Positions 9,901 through 17,689 of a DNA stretch of 64,000 nucleotides are shown one piece after another; the first letter of the stretch is position 1; every line of letters begins with the position of its first letter. The stretch spans positions 1 through 64,000 of the forward strand of contig JAILHF010000052.1 in the NCBI GenBank assembly GCA_024696005.1, written 5' to 3'. The position numbers and the translations under genes were made by a program. The stretch is from Lachnospiraceae bacterium. GTDB taxonomy: Bacteria; Bacillota; Clostridia; Lachnospirales; Lachnospiraceae. The notes beneath the pieces were generated by a model that made no database searches, was not told the DNA's origin, and saw nothing but the letters and a program-made list of their open reading frames with translations.

Positions 9901-12900
9901 GCACGCTCCTTGCGGAAGTTTTCCAGCTTCTTGACCTCGGTTTTCTTTATTTTTTCTCTCCGCTTCCGCAGTTCGGCAACTTTTTTTTCTTTTCTCGTGT
10001 CAAACTCATGCCGGTCCTTTTCCAGGGCCTTCTTTACCGTCTGAAGCTTCTCGTCATCCTTATGAGCCTGCTCCCGGCGCCTGTTGTATTCCGTCGCACG
10101 GCGTTTGTACTCGTCGATCTCCACGACGATCATGCCGCCTTCTCCCTCCATGGCCTTCAATTTCGTTTCGATCTCACTCAGACTGTTACGTACCCGCTCC
10201 AGGGTATCCTTGGGCTCGCCTTCATAGTTCTTTTCCACCTTTTCCAGCTCACTGCGCAGTCCCGGGATCTTTTCCTCAAGAGCCTTTTTCCGCTCGTGCA
10301 CCTCCGTCCTGCTGGTAAGATAGGTGGGCATCATCTTATCACGCATCAGCCTCTGAACGGTGGGATGATCGTCATATTTCTTCAGATGCTTATCCAGCAC
10401 GTTCAGGTTCTTCTGCGCCTTCTGTGCCTCCCCGACCAGCCATTCCCGGTACCGGTCTCTCTGCCCGTAAAAGCGGAAAACACCGCCCTGCAGAAAGCCT
10501 CCGTGATTAAAGAGCACATCCTGGGAATCACAGAAAGCCATCTCCAGGATGAAGTCCTTTACATCCGCGATCTTCGGCTCATCGATCTCCTTCTTTCCTT
10601 TCTTCGCGATCGGCTTTTTATTCTCATTCAGACCGCTTACGACCTGACGTATGAGCTTGCGGAATTCCTCAGCATCCGACAGTCCCTGGCCTGCAGCCAG
10701 CTTCTTATCCGCTTCTGTCCACTTCTTTTTGGACGCGCCGGCGTCCCAGGAGAGCATCTCTGCAAGACTCTCCAGATTCTTCAGGATATCCTCAGACTTT
10801 TCGGCCTTAAAGGCTTCCGCGATCCAGCGCTTCATCTGCGCTACCGCAGCGGAACCGGTCTGTTCCAGACGCCTCCAGGCCGCATTGGCCTGATCAAAAG
10901 AGGCGATGCGCTTTTGATAATCCGCGGCATTCTTCCGGAACACTCTCTGGAAGAAGCCCTTCTTCCGGTCAGGCATATCCTCATAACGCATGCGGATCTT
11001 GCCGTCCCGCTGCATGTCCAGATTGCAGACCTTGTAGTAAAGGCGGCCGCGCTTCACCAGTTCCGTATCATTCGCCAGCTTCGTCTGGTAACGAACGATG
11101 CGCTTCATCTCCTCTTCATCGGTACGGCTCTCAAACAGGGTGAGCAGCACCCTCTTTTTCATTTCCTTTATCGCAGGGATCAGTTCCTTGCCTCCCAGGA
11201 AGGATTGCAGCCGCTCAGCCATGCCGTCCTCGGTGAGGTTCCCTTTCAGGTAATTCTTAAGCTGCTCGAATTCGCTGTAATGAAGCTCCTCCAGCATATC
11301 CAGGTTCTTCACCTTTTCCATGAAGGGGAAACGGGCGATGAGCTCCGGATTTCCGATGATCACTTCCTCCAGGTGATCTGCCAGATAGAGCCGCAATTCC
11401 GGATCCCGCACCACATCCAGGACCTCCTGGGAGCCAAGGAGCCCGTCGCCGGTAAGCATGGCGCGGAAGCTGAAATCGGTGACATCCCTGCGCTGCTTCT
11501 CTTCCGCGGATTCCTGTTCTCCATTCCAGGCCTTGAAGCTCATCCGCTCTTCCCTGTTTTTGGAATCCTCCTTTACGAGCTTGGAAAAGTAGGAGTCAAA
11601 GCTCTTGATGAAATCCTCCTTCGGGACTTCAAGGATCCTGCCATGTATGTTGCCAAGCAGATTCTTTATTCCCTTCAGGGCAGACTTCCAGCCTGTCCTC
11701 GTAAGGCTCAGTCCGTCACAGTGGCCCTTCCAGATATCGACAACGGTCTTTATGGACTTCAGGTTCTTTATGATGGACTTTTTGCGTTTTCCTTCCTTCT
11801 CCGACTGAAGGCCGAGGGAGTTTAGGTATTCCTGAATATCCCTGTCAAAGAGGGGGTCCACCTCTCCGCCGAAGACTTCCTCATAAGCCTGCAGATAATC
11901 CTGATGGACCCGCGCCGCCTTGATGGAAGTAAGCGAAAGACCGCTCATGAAGCGTTCGCTCAGATCCTTTACCGTCCGGTAATCCGCAAAGAGAGCCTTG
12001 TCCCCGAGGAAAACACGCAATTCATCGTAAACGACCTGGCCCGCAAATGCGCCGAAGCGAAGATCCGCCATGCGCCTCATCATACGGTCGGTATTTTTCA
12101 CCTGCGCCACCAGAGCCTCTTCCACACCATCCTGGCTCAGGATATCCGTCACGATCAGCTTTTTGACGGCAGGGCTCTTGTAGATGGCGGGTCCGCGCCG
12201 ATCCAGCTCAAGTATCTTGGTCACATGATCCATCCTCCGGGCCATGTCCTCAATGGGCTTGATCATCTCCATGAAGCGCTTTTCCTTAAAGCTTTCGTAA
12301 GCCTGCACGGAGGAAAGATTCGCCGCTTTCCGGTAATAGCTGCGCTCATCCATCTTGAAAAGCTCGGTGTACAGTTTTGCACACAGTTCCTCCAGCTCCG
12401 GATAACCCAGTTTCTCCAGAGGCCCCATCAGGCGGTTGACTTCCTCCGCCTGGGCACGGAGCCTGCGCCGCTTCACCCTGGCCTCTTTCGTCTCGGGCAC
12501 CGTGATCCTTGTATAGGTGCCCAGCTCGTTCACATACTTCTTCTTCGGGTTATACTTGAAATTCCTTTCAACATGCTCGCTGAAATCCCTGAGGAAACGC
12601 CGGGTAAAACCTTCCTCCTTTCCTTTCTGCATGAATGCCGCATAGTTTTCCTTGTAGCTCTCGTTGATATTCTTCATGACAGAAACGAAAACCTCATCGC
12701 TGATCTTCAGCTTTTTGGCCGTAGCCAGCCAGCCCTTCATCAGCCCGGGACACTGCCACAAAAACCAGCCTTCCTGCGGAGCAGGCGCTTCCGCCTTCTT
12801 GTCCTTTTCCTCTTTCTTGTCCTTTGTTTCGGGATCCCAGATCCCCGTCAGAAGGAAGTATTCCCTTGCGGTCCTGTTCACCTTCACACGGTCCCTGTGC

Positions 12901-13877
12901 TTCTCCGCACCATGCAGCATGTTCAGGCTCTTCTGGAACTCTTCTCCCTTTACCAGTTCATCCGAAAAGCCCTGCTGGACCGCAAAGGTGATGATCTCGA
13001 CCTCCTTGTCCACTTCCTTTTCAAAGGCAGCCTGATCATTCCGCTCCTGTTCATCCTCCAGGGCCTTCTTTCTGACCTTGCGGTCATGCTTGCTCTCTGC
13101 CTCCCGGGCCTCGTAAGCGCCGATGGCCTGCGTCCAGTCAAAGTCCTTTGCCTCCGCAACGGCTCCCCAGACCTCCTTTGCCTTTTCACGGATCTGCGCC
13201 TTGAGCTTTTCAAACTCCGTTTCCAGTTTTGTCCGGTCCTTTGCTGAAAGGCTCTTATCCTGCAGATGCATGAAATACATGCGCAGCAGGCGGTAGTCCC
13301 TGCGCAGTTCGTTCTTTGCCAGATCTTTCTTCAGCTGTGCCTTGTTCTTCATGGTAGCGGTAAGAAAATGCTCCCTGGCCTCGGCATTCAGCCCGATGAT
13401 CTTTTTTTCGTATTTCAGCCTGTCTTTTGCGGAAAGGCCTGCTTTCTTCCTCCGGTACTCCGCCGTCACTTTCACGATCTCTTCGTTGATGATCCTGGAA
13501 TGCTCCCGGAATTCCTTCCGGCGGTCCTTCTTGCTCACGCCGCCGTATTGCTTTGCCAGGATCTTGGCCTGGTTATAGCCCACCTGGGAATAGTTGAGGT
13601 AGCTCTGCTCACCGCCTTCAAAGCTGCGGAGCTGTTCCTGCTCCTTCAGCAGCTCCTCCACGTCCCAGCTGGCAGACTCAAAATCCTTCTCCTGCAGGAT
13701 ATTGTAGTTCTGAAGGCGCCTGATATCATAGTTTCCCTGTCCCAGCGGGTTGTTACCGTGCTTTTCGACCGAGTGGACCTCAAAGCCGATCTCGTTATCC
13801 TTGAGCGCTTCAAAGCGCTCCATCTTCTCAACGCTTGCAGGTTTTTTCCTGTTCCTGTTCAGATTCTTTCCGTCCAT
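3984..13877 (-). CDS. Giant 3297-residue helical protein, putative cargo
   Basis: I recognise no family. The protein is very charged (rich in Lys, Glu, Arg, Asp) and looks almost wholly alpha-helical, with long coiled-coil-like stretches around residues 1200-1500. It has no signal peptide and no clear membrane segment. A Lys/Glu low-complexity tract lies near residues 2833-2862 and a more apolar, Gly-containing C-terminal part spans about 2980-3297. Two segments look alike (KLNETERKIFALAL near 2226 and LSPQQKVLFMRAL near 2611), which suggests repeated helical modules. The start is supported by AAGAGG eight bases upstream of ATG. It follows a GNAT-like gene by 18 bases, an arrangement repeated elsewhere in the locus. 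A tape-measure role is unlikely: at about 1.5 angstrom per residue it would imply a tail near 500 nm. Delivered cargo or an intracellular scaffold are the better guesses. Confidence 0.75.
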   Translation of the reverse strand: MDGKNLNRNRKKPASVEKMERFEALKDNEIGFEVHSVEKHGNNPLGQGNYDIRRLQNYNILQEKDFESASWDVEELLKEQEQLRSFEGGEQSYLNYSQVGYNQAKILAKQYGGVSKKDRRKEFREHSRIINEEIVKVTAEYRRKKAGLSAKDRLKYEKKIIGLNAEAREHFLTATMKNKAQLKKDLAKNELRRDYRLLRMYFMHLQDKSLSAKDRTKLETEFEKLKAQIREKAKEVWGAVAEAKDFDWTQAIGAYEAREAESKHDRKVRKKALEDEQERNDQAAFEKEVDKEVEIITFAVQQGFSDELVKGEEFQKSLNMLHGAEKHRDRVKVNRTAREYFLLTGIWDPETKDKKEEKDKKAEAPAPQEGWFLWQCPGLMKGWLATAKKLKISDEVFVSVMKNINESYKENYAAFMQKGKEEGFTRRFLRDFSEHVERNFKYNPKKKYVNELGTYTRITVPETKEARVKRRRLRAQAEEVNRLMGPLEKLGYPELEELCAKLYTELFKMDERSYYRKAANLSSVQAYESFKEKRFMEMIKPIEDMARRMDHVTKILELDRRGPAIYKSPAVKKLIVTDILSQDGVEEALVAQVKNTDRMMRRMADLRFGAFAGQVVYDELRVFLGDKALFADYRTVKDLSERFMSGLSLTSIKAARVHQDYLQAYEEVFGGEVDPLFDRDIQEYLNSLGLQSEKEGKRKKSIIKNLKSIKTVVDIWKGHCDGLSLTRTGWKSALKGIKNLLGNIHGRILEVPKEDFIKSFDSYFSKLVKEDSKNREERMSFKAWNGEQESAEEKQRRDVTDFSFRAMLTGDGLLGSQEVLDVVRDPELRLYLADHLEEVIIGNPELIARFPFMEKVKNLDMLEELHYSEFEQLKNYLKGNLTEDGMAERLQSFLGGKELIPAIKEMKKRVLLTLFESRTDEEEMKRIVRYQTKLANDTELVKRGRLYYKVCNLDMQRDGKIRMRYEDMPDRKKGFFQRVFRKNAADYQKRIASFDQANAAWRRLEQTGSAAVAQMKRWIAEAFKAEKSEDILKNLESLAEMLSWDAGASKKKWTEADKKLAAGQGLSDAEEFRKLIRQVVSGLNENKKPIAKKGKKEIDEPKIADVKDFILEMAFCDSQDVLFNHGGFLQGGVFRFYGQRDRYREWLVGEAQKAQKNLNVLDKHLKKYDDHPTVQRLMRDKMMPTYLTSRTEVHERKKALEEKIPGLRSELEKVEKNYEGEPKDTLERVRNSLSEIETKLKAMEGEGGMIVVEIDEYKRRATEYNRRREQAHKDDEKLQTVKKALEKDRHEFDTRKEKKVAELRKRREKIKKTEVKKLENFRKERAKILSGFKEEEAALKQRENEARTEEQRISDERNWYREEGAIIQVMDARLKGNHEYYDELKKEKVKVQKEKEAAEEKYGQVEQQYLDKLEEFRSVTEELSHLDRALEDEYWKNSISCGFDNLDQLAHYLTDAVEKDGTLKNDAKIIVERLEARRKKLEQYGDGELAVFWDAFINNDNILGELLSEDETTADQCIRRLYKRLAPLGAVLNEEYSYIARYYIEDKIDVLLDPNGETEEASRINAQLKKIAGEIPEKLKQEEERYRRELDAAESEEEIRSLEEGHAKNIERIKGGERTFWQGEVNSYRTVYFNQKKRGNTSIYDKLAEAATAVQDDLTKHMLYEDEGTAKQFKDRKAKYRKWWFRTSKNTGVELIAQKHKQTKYQIAVKNAGEIIMNMQDVILSDEDAMSKMINTGSAKDYYVMLTERYLANDETAEKAFLRNILRKEEGKKVSSEEEIEKALAELPEEKQKDISDLLILFKKHVEKAAVAMKSSEFDAAVGNYAEEFRKRFREQQEDFAKTKDEDKARYDKKLDERRLARGEVMSRKAEGQRHLKEKLFGGYWDALREFGERKQSVVYDPPKARLAKKVKSKGEATDKEWLDAARAEFALDKAEQKKNAKPYPEILAHCLDEYCRLNHGYLKRIDRTLDKISNWFSSEDEQIKTDINIETGRLKRIYRVADTLEIPEEAMDLFLVYAARFVDKPKDLAYTDQVDAQVKQLAKEFLPYYEKLTELDEISVNDHSLKHALIDAREKSRSFLFVKKEKTQEDFVKFRDMVDAQIAYFPYADRAFAILDEETRKNKKVALMKEVDQKRFSNAIKEYFTDKILQEATSGARFDAEQYRKEVRECLSDRDKREAMLLHSESISSEEYEQQQQYAGEMTEQDFIHAMAATRKDDFLKEYNKLNETERKIFALALYVTKDTQTGTQQVVFAPGAAVNKEERAQLLNYLKNGSTDFKVDYTRAIRAITTVHKRTKVSGDSEAFKAALRYVERIKRRREQLRPRDYKRMSDSYGLAGRADELRIEAIGDKTDNYAKNKEAMNKLKITDRKGFFELVDKTAKEDQERKDSRRFFHKMSEKYKDFKNNKGIDTIKKRLEKLDGGKKSLLIYILQDRTVLDYSTAGKDEKTRIVPHVNAEKRFKLFEELMTEEGRLKALALADAPDMARNAMKTLLSFQVRDDKELSEGKLTADDYDPASLYREEAIDWMLMANALDFLDELEREQRRLLAVRQAPLRILNPTDEIKKSKAWKFRDGRGVPYTLSSFEDQLHSAFMSDRKDYKDASKLYRGYMSLSPQQKVLFMRALQHRDLLDVSQRNLYKDILGLAERDFVNRKERDALIDEYIEKTSNDSKSFEMDEATFGMAMLNLLSTQVNDDMSFEKVEGSNWAYKNLNVNNQPLVFDTRSDTIIDWKLFERALQLVTRTEAEKKASAGDEALYQNLGDTSQGEMQMDRSFLRRNLHHTGSRFMRFLAREGYAQVEDTLGLFDTVAGMAEFVVSTKTANFLHEQANLFRKEEEEGKEEEKKEEEKKEEEKKEEEEKTVAGFLQTLATAAGNAYEQYNKLKEMVDEVKETYSEYKETFVEDEASKEEQKKLKKAEEEEEAKNKTDLDRELEEIKLPEETKFFDVVKKQVGNLPGYREMLDQYLKDNPKYLKMADAYCEKIFRGKIGAEKLGEWYTAGTDWVSETDEKLLKSMPKGMQESLDKLLNGLDNMGEILTIVSGYLTPAIGILGDFKNMWESYQNIKELKEKKEKAGEAAKQDDELIAGVDVDEKTRQLIEMARDNNYALLEANNSMVGSIEGRKIVDSVANVVNTGLELGGIEGVETVIKAAADFVKFIYKCMSDKKALLEYYEKGGAGDVERIMDGQKRMDERMQSWNGKSADTLDITRNDKNDYKISSDGLDQLQHGLGFERREEFADFLRLNMVNSLLFSASKYNPLQKPRLLATCALTILGLESEIGKTDAETAEKIFAKLKD
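5294..5378 (-). repeat. Polypurine tract encoding a Lys/Glu stretch
   Basis: On the coding (minus) strand this is purine-only for 64 bases (5294-5357) and again for 20 bases (5359-5378), with one pyrimidine between. It encodes repeated EEEKKEEEKK-like residues in the giant protein. Such tracts are prone to slippage and can form triplex DNA, so length variation between strains would be expected. Confidence 0.7.
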
Positions 13878-13895
13878 ATCCCAAACCTCTTTTCT

Positions 13896-14750
13896 TTATG
13901 CAAAGCTCTTTCCGAGCAACTGTCCCAGTTCCTGAAGCCCGTCCTCCGACAGACCGTCCCAGCGTGCGACCGTAACGCTTTTCTGTTCCAGGCTGTCGCC
14001 GAAGATCCCTTTTATCACGCCGAAGCCTTCGGGTGTTACGATGCTGAACTGCAGCGTCGCTTTGGAATACAGCTCATCCACGGCGTTGATGGCTGCGGCA
14101 AGTACCGAACGCAGTGCCATGGGGTGTTTCTCCTGCGCGTAAAGAAAGGACACATCCAGAAGATCCTCATCAAGCGCTTCCATGAAGACCGCTGCCACGA
14201 CCCTGTCCCCGGAGAGCTTTGCGAAGCACAGCCGCCTGTCAAATCCGGCCTCATCCCGCGCAAGAAAGCCGGCAGCCTCCTCCTGCTCCAGGCTCTCATA
14301 AAACGCCGTCCGCGTCTGTTCATCCAGCGAAAAGAACTCTTCCGCGTCCGCATCCGCCTCGCTCATCTGTTTCCATTTGGCCGCTTTTTTCCTTTGCGCG
14401 GGCGATACGGAAAAGAAAGCCGCATCACTTTCCTCCAGGGAAAAGTTTCCCTGCGCCAGCAGGAACGCTTCCAGTCCCTCCGTCGCCTTATCCTTCACAA
14501 AGCGCAGCTCAAGGGGCGTGAACAGCTCAGCATCATCCAGTTCGTTTATGACCGACTGCAGGAGGAAGCTTCCCACTCCCTGCCTCCGATGCTTCTCGTC
14601 CACGTAGATCATCGGGATCACGGCCGTTCCGTCTTCAAAGAACAGTTCCAGTTCTCCCAGGACCTTCCTGTCGGATCCCAGGGCCGCAAAACGGAAAAGC
14701 TTTCTTTCGTCTTCCCCGTCGCTTAGGCGTACCAGTCTGTAATTGTTCAT
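13896..14750 (-). CDS. Two-domain GNAT-like protein, paralog A (partner of the giant protein)
   Basis: 284 residues. The N-terminal half is a GNAT acetyltransferase domain with a good acetyl-CoA loop (HRRQGVGSFLL, about residues 54-64). The C-terminal half is a GNAT-like domain shared with five other proteins of this window: a segment FDRRLCFAKLSGD, then a helix like LRSVLAAAINAV before a strand (LQFSIV) and a terminal IF. AGAGAGGA precedes the ATG, and the giant gene starts 18 bases after the stop, so the two are co-translated neighbours. A protein-acetyltransferase, adaptor or immunity role for the giant protein is inference from pairing. Confidence 0.8.
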   Translation of the reverse strand: MNNYRLVRLSDGEDERKLFRFAALGSDRKVLGELELFFEDGTAVIPMIYVDEKHRRQGVGSFLLQSVINELDDAELFTPLELRFVKDKATEGLEAFLLAQGNFSLEESDAAFFSVSPAQRKKAAKWKQMSEADADAEEFFSLDEQTRTAFYESLEQEEAAGFLARDEAGFDRRLCFAKLSGDRVVAAVFMEALDEDLLDVSFLYAQEKHPMALRSVLAAAINAVDELYSKATLQFSIVTPEGFGVIKGIFGDSLEQKSVTVARWDGLSEDGLQELGQLLGKSFA

Positions 14751-14795
14751 GGCTTATCCTCTCTTTCCGCCCGGCTGATCACCGGCACATGATTT

Positions 14796-15806
14796 TTATA
14801 CGAATTTCCCGAGAAATGTTTCTGAACTCTCGCCCTTCTTCTGCCGTTCATAGCGGGCCGTCAGTTTGATCCCCGCTTCCGCCGCTTCTTCCTCCACACA
14901 TTCGATCAGCAGGCGGATCGCCGATTCCGCCTGCCCTCCGGAAAGCAGAAGATACTTTCCTTCCGAAAGCTCCAGTATGATGCTGTCCTTCGGTTTCCAG
15001 TCCTGCAGGATCGGGATCAGATCCCCGCTCTCGGCGGAAAACAGGATCCCCGTGCCGCCATCCGATCTGTCCGCAGGATACTTCTTCAGGAATTCCAGAA
15101 GCTCCGCCTTAAAGAAGCCGCTTTCTTCATCCACGAGCCGGATCCCCCGGTACATGAAGAGGAACATCAGCAACAGTCCCACGGAAGTCCCGATCGCAAA
15201 CGTCCCGAGATTCGGATGGATATCGTTGCATGCAACTCCGAGGATCACGGGGATCACGAACGGAAAGCCCGCGAAGAAGCCCTGCCCTTTATGACTCACC
15301 CGGTACTGAATGATCACGAATACGGATAACAGAAGGAAAAAGTACTCGATCGCAAGCATGATATAAAAAGGCAGGTGCGCATGTGCGAACAGATCCCGTT
15401 CAAACTCGTAGGCGATCCCCGTGAAGAGATTGACAAACAGCAAAAGGATGCAGAGCAGGATCAGCACAAAGGCAAACTTATAACGTCTCAGAAGATTGTC
15501 CCGGCTCTGGTAGAGGGTATAATCCACAAAAACGAGCCACTGGAAAAGAATGAAAATGGGCACGATGTCCGAAAGCATCCTGCAGATCTTTGCCACAAGG
15601 ATCCACTTGTCGTAATCCTGGTAATGCATGGCATGACTGCCCGCGTTCAGGAAAGCAAAGATCATCGTAAGGACACAGAGCGCGAAAAAGATCTTGCCCT
15701 CTATGCGCTTATGCCTCCTGAGATGTCCCGAAAAGAGCAGCAGGCCCGCCATGAGCAAAAGAGCAGCCCCGTCCAGGAGCAGAGTGATCTTGGTAAACGT
15801 ATCCAT
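14796..15806 (-). CDS. 7TM membrane protein with degenerate GGDEF-like C-terminal domain
   Basis: 336 residues. The first ~215 residues hold about seven hydrophobic segments in the layout of 7TM sensor proteins. The remaining ~115 residues look like a shrunken GGDEF domain: DEESGFFKAELLEFL sits where D-x-LTGL-x-N is expected, and a strand-turn (GKYLLLSGG) sits where GGDEF would be, without the catalytic motif. If so it senses or binds rather than makes c-di-GMP. This assignment is my by-eye inference; the membrane part is plain. GGGAGG lies seven bases before the ATG, and the preceding gene ends 3 bases away. Confidence 0.65.
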   Translation of the reverse strand: MDTFTKITLLLDGAALLLMAGLLLFSGHLRRHKRIEGKIFFALCVLTMIFAFLNAGSHAMHYQDYDKWILVAKICRMLSDIVPIFILFQWLVFVDYTLYQSRDNLLRRYKFAFVLILLCILLLFVNLFTGIAYEFERDLFAHAHLPFYIMLAIEYFFLLLSVFVIIQYRVSHKGQGFFAGFPFVIPVILGVACNDIHPNLGTFAIGTSVGLLLMFLFMYRGIRLVDEESGFFKAELLEFLKKYPADRSDGGTGILFSAESGDLIPILQDWKPKDSIILELSEGKYLLLSGGQAESAIRLLIECVEEEAAEAGIKLTARYERQKKGESSETFLGKFV

Positions 15807-15809
15807 CTT

Positions 15810-16661
15810 TTACCTCCCCTCTTCCCTTGTTCCCGCAAGAACCTTCTCTCCGCTCTTCTTCGGGAACAGGCGTGCGGTAAGAGCCTTTACGGCCTCGCTG
15901 TGTCTTCTGAGGATCACCGGCGTGTCCTTCGGATATTTCTTTGCGGCAGCCTGAACGGAATAGCGCATCATATACAGGATATCCATGCGGAAATCCGGTC
16001 CGATAGCGCATAAAAGCTCCACCAGGAGTTTGCCGGATGCCGTCTTGTGCACCAGAAGGAAGCCGTTTACTTTTTCGTCCGCCTGCACGCAGCAGGAAAC
16101 ATCCTCGTCATACCAGCTCATGGGAAGAGTGGCCAGATCCTCCACCAGCCCTTTCCGCCCGTGGAACATGCAGTTAGCGATCCCCTTCCGGAACTGGCGT
16201 ACCATCAGGCTTCCGATGGGGGCGACAAAAGCGGGCGCAGTCCTTTTCACGATATCCAACGCTGCCAGCTCGCCCACACTTACCACCAGGTCCCGGCTCT
16301 CCTTCTTTTCCACGGAAAACCCGGCTTTCTTCATGCATTTATCCGCACTTTTCAGATCGGAGGGAAACTCAAAAAAGCTCCTGACCACCCCGTCCTCCGC
16401 CAGATGTCCGTTCAGCTCGGCAAGGAGCGCATCCCCGCTCTTTTCCTGTTCCGCATAAAAGCAGGCCAGTTCCGCCTCGCAGTCTGCCTCTTCCTCCAGG
16501 TTTTTAACCTCCCAGACCAGCAGGGCCTCCGCGGGATCCTTTTTGCCCTTATGCAGGGAGAGACCGCGAAAACAGTCCCGGCCGATGTTTTCGGCCGCAT
16601 CCGCATCCAGTCTGTCCCCGTACTCCTCCAGATTGTCCGTAGTGATCGATCGGAATTCCAT
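15810..16661 (-). CDS. Degenerate GNAT-like protein, paralog B
   Basis: 283 residues, same two-half layout as the other GNAT-like proteins here. The C-terminal half is well kept: YDEDVSCCVQADEKVNGFLLV, the helix YMMRYSVQAAAKKYP, and ending ARLFP. The N-terminal half has lost the Q/R-x-x-G-x-G acetyl-CoA loop (EKSGDALLAEL stands in its place), so it is probably not an acetyltransferase. It is the only paralog not directly next to a large cargo-sized gene, lying between regulators and the 7TM protein. AGGAGAG precedes the ATG. A regulatory or binding role is plausible. Confidence 0.65.
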   Translation of the reverse strand: MEFRSITTDNLEEYGDRLDADAAENIGRDCFRGLSLHKGKKDPAEALLVWEVKNLEEEADCEAELACFYAEQEKSGDALLAELNGHLAEDGVVRSFFEFPSDLKSADKCMKKAGFSVEKKESRDLVVSVGELAALDIVKRTAPAFVAPIGSLMVRQFRKGIANCMFHGRKGLVEDLATLPMSWYDEDVSCCVQADEKVNGFLLVHKTASGKLLVELLCAIGPDFRMDILYMMRYSVQAAAKKYPKDTPVILRRHSEAVKALTARLFPKKSGEKVLAGTREEGR

Positions 16662-16680
16662 GTCTCTCTCTCCTATCTTC

Positions 16681-17313
16681 TCATTTTCCGAAACTCTTGC
16701 AGATGGTCAGCTCCACGATATCGCCGCGCACACCGACCCGCACATCATCCGCGATATTGGCCACAATGGATTTTTCCAGCTGGTCCCAGGCCTCGTCCGC
16801 TTCCCCGTCCTTCGCTTTCTTTTCCTCTACCTTGCTGCGGTACTGCAAAAGAGACCATTCGAATTCCATTGTGGAAAGCGCATCCGCTTCACGGATCCCG
16901 AGGCCCGCATAATAGCACGGATCCTCTCCCATTCCGGAATACGAGGGATCACCGTCTTCCTCTTTGTAAAGACCGCCCTCAACGATGTTGCGGATCATCT
17001 CCATGATCCCGACCGTGGACTCGTTTTTCTTCCGGCTGGACAGGGCGATCATTTCCTTTTTCTTTTCCTTGTCCATCACCGCGTTTGCCCGCAGGCACAC
17101 ACGGTATTCCTTCTCATCGCTTTCCAGCCAGAATTCGCCTTCAAACCTTCCCGTGATGGCACGCACCATGCCCATCATCTCTTCGGTCAGCAGACGGACA
17201 TACATCGAATCCTCCTCTTTCATGCCGTGATAAGCCGCGAAACGCTCCGCCTCCGTCATGGCCTTTTCCGTTCCGCTGCCGTCACCCAAAATCCTGATCC
17301 TGTCGGTCGTCAT
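16681..17313 (-). CDS. Atypical HATPase-like partner-switching protein
   Basis: 210 residues, no membrane segment. The N-terminal part (AERFAAYHGM, then LLTEEMMGMVRAI) resembles the first helices and N-box of RsbW-type GHKL ATPases, but the usual D-x-G and G-x-G nucleotide loops are not visible. It sits 13 bases after the STAS gene, with AAGGAGA before its ATG. It is most likely a divergent partner of the STAS protein. An unrelated fold cannot be excluded. Confidence 0.5.
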   Translation of the reverse strand: MTTDRIRILGDGSGTEKAMTEAERFAAYHGMKEEDSMYVRLLTEEMMGMVRAITGRFEGEFWLESDEKEYRVCLRANAVMDKEKKKEMIALSSRKKNESTVGIMEMIRNIVEGGLYKEEDGDPSYSGMGEDPCYYAGLGIREADALSTMEFEWSLLQYRSKVEEKKAKDGEADEAWDQLEKSIVANIADDVRVGVRGDIVELTICKSFGK

Positions 17314-17325
17314 CCTGTCTCTCCT

Positions 17326-17610
17326 TTATCCGCATATCGTGAATATCTGCGAAAAGCCCGTCACTTCAAAAATGTTCGCAACCATCGGCTTCACACCGCG
17401 TATGCTCATCTTTCCGCCCTTCTTCTCCAGCTCCTTCTGTGTCTGCAAAAGTGCTCTGAGCCCCATGGACGAGATATATACCGTATCCTCCATCTCGATC
17501 ACGATGCCTTCCGGTTCCTCCGCCGCAAGCGCAAGCAGCTGCTCAAGCACATCCGGCGCCGTGACCGTATCCAGCCGTTCGGGAGTCCTGTATGTCAGTG
17601 TTTCCTTCAT
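17326..17610 (-). CDS. STAS-domain anti-sigma factor antagonist
   Basis: 94 residues covering a single STAS domain. The motif YISSMGLRALL carries the Ser that RsbW-type kinases phosphorylate in SpoIIAA/RsbV proteins. The upstream genes encode two such kinases and a SpoIIE-type phosphatase, so all parts of a phospho-switch except a sigma factor are present. An intrinsic-terminator-like hairpin lies between the kinase genes and this gene, so its level may be set separately. AAGGAGG precedes the ATG. Confidence 0.9.
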   Translation of the reverse strand: MKETLTYRTPERLDTVTAPDVLEQLLALAAEEPEGIVIEMEDTVYISSMGLRALLQTQKELEKKGGKMSIRGVKPMVANIFEVTGFSQIFTICG

Positions 17611-17633
17611 TTATGCCCATCCTCCTTTGCCGC

Positions 17634-17680
17634 AAAAACAAAAAAGCCCCTTTTCGATCAGGCATCGAAAAAAAGCTTTT
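17634..17680 (-). terminator. Terminator-like hairpin inside the operon
   Basis: On the minus strand an imperfect stem (AGC...TTTTCGAT / ATCGAAAA...GCT, loop GCCTG) is followed by TTTTTT-G-TTTTT. It starts 10-15 bases after the kinase stop codon and ends before the STAS ribosome binding site. No promoter is visible after it, so it probably attenuates rather than ends transcription. Confidence 0.55.
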
Positions 17681-17689
17681 CCGCATCTG

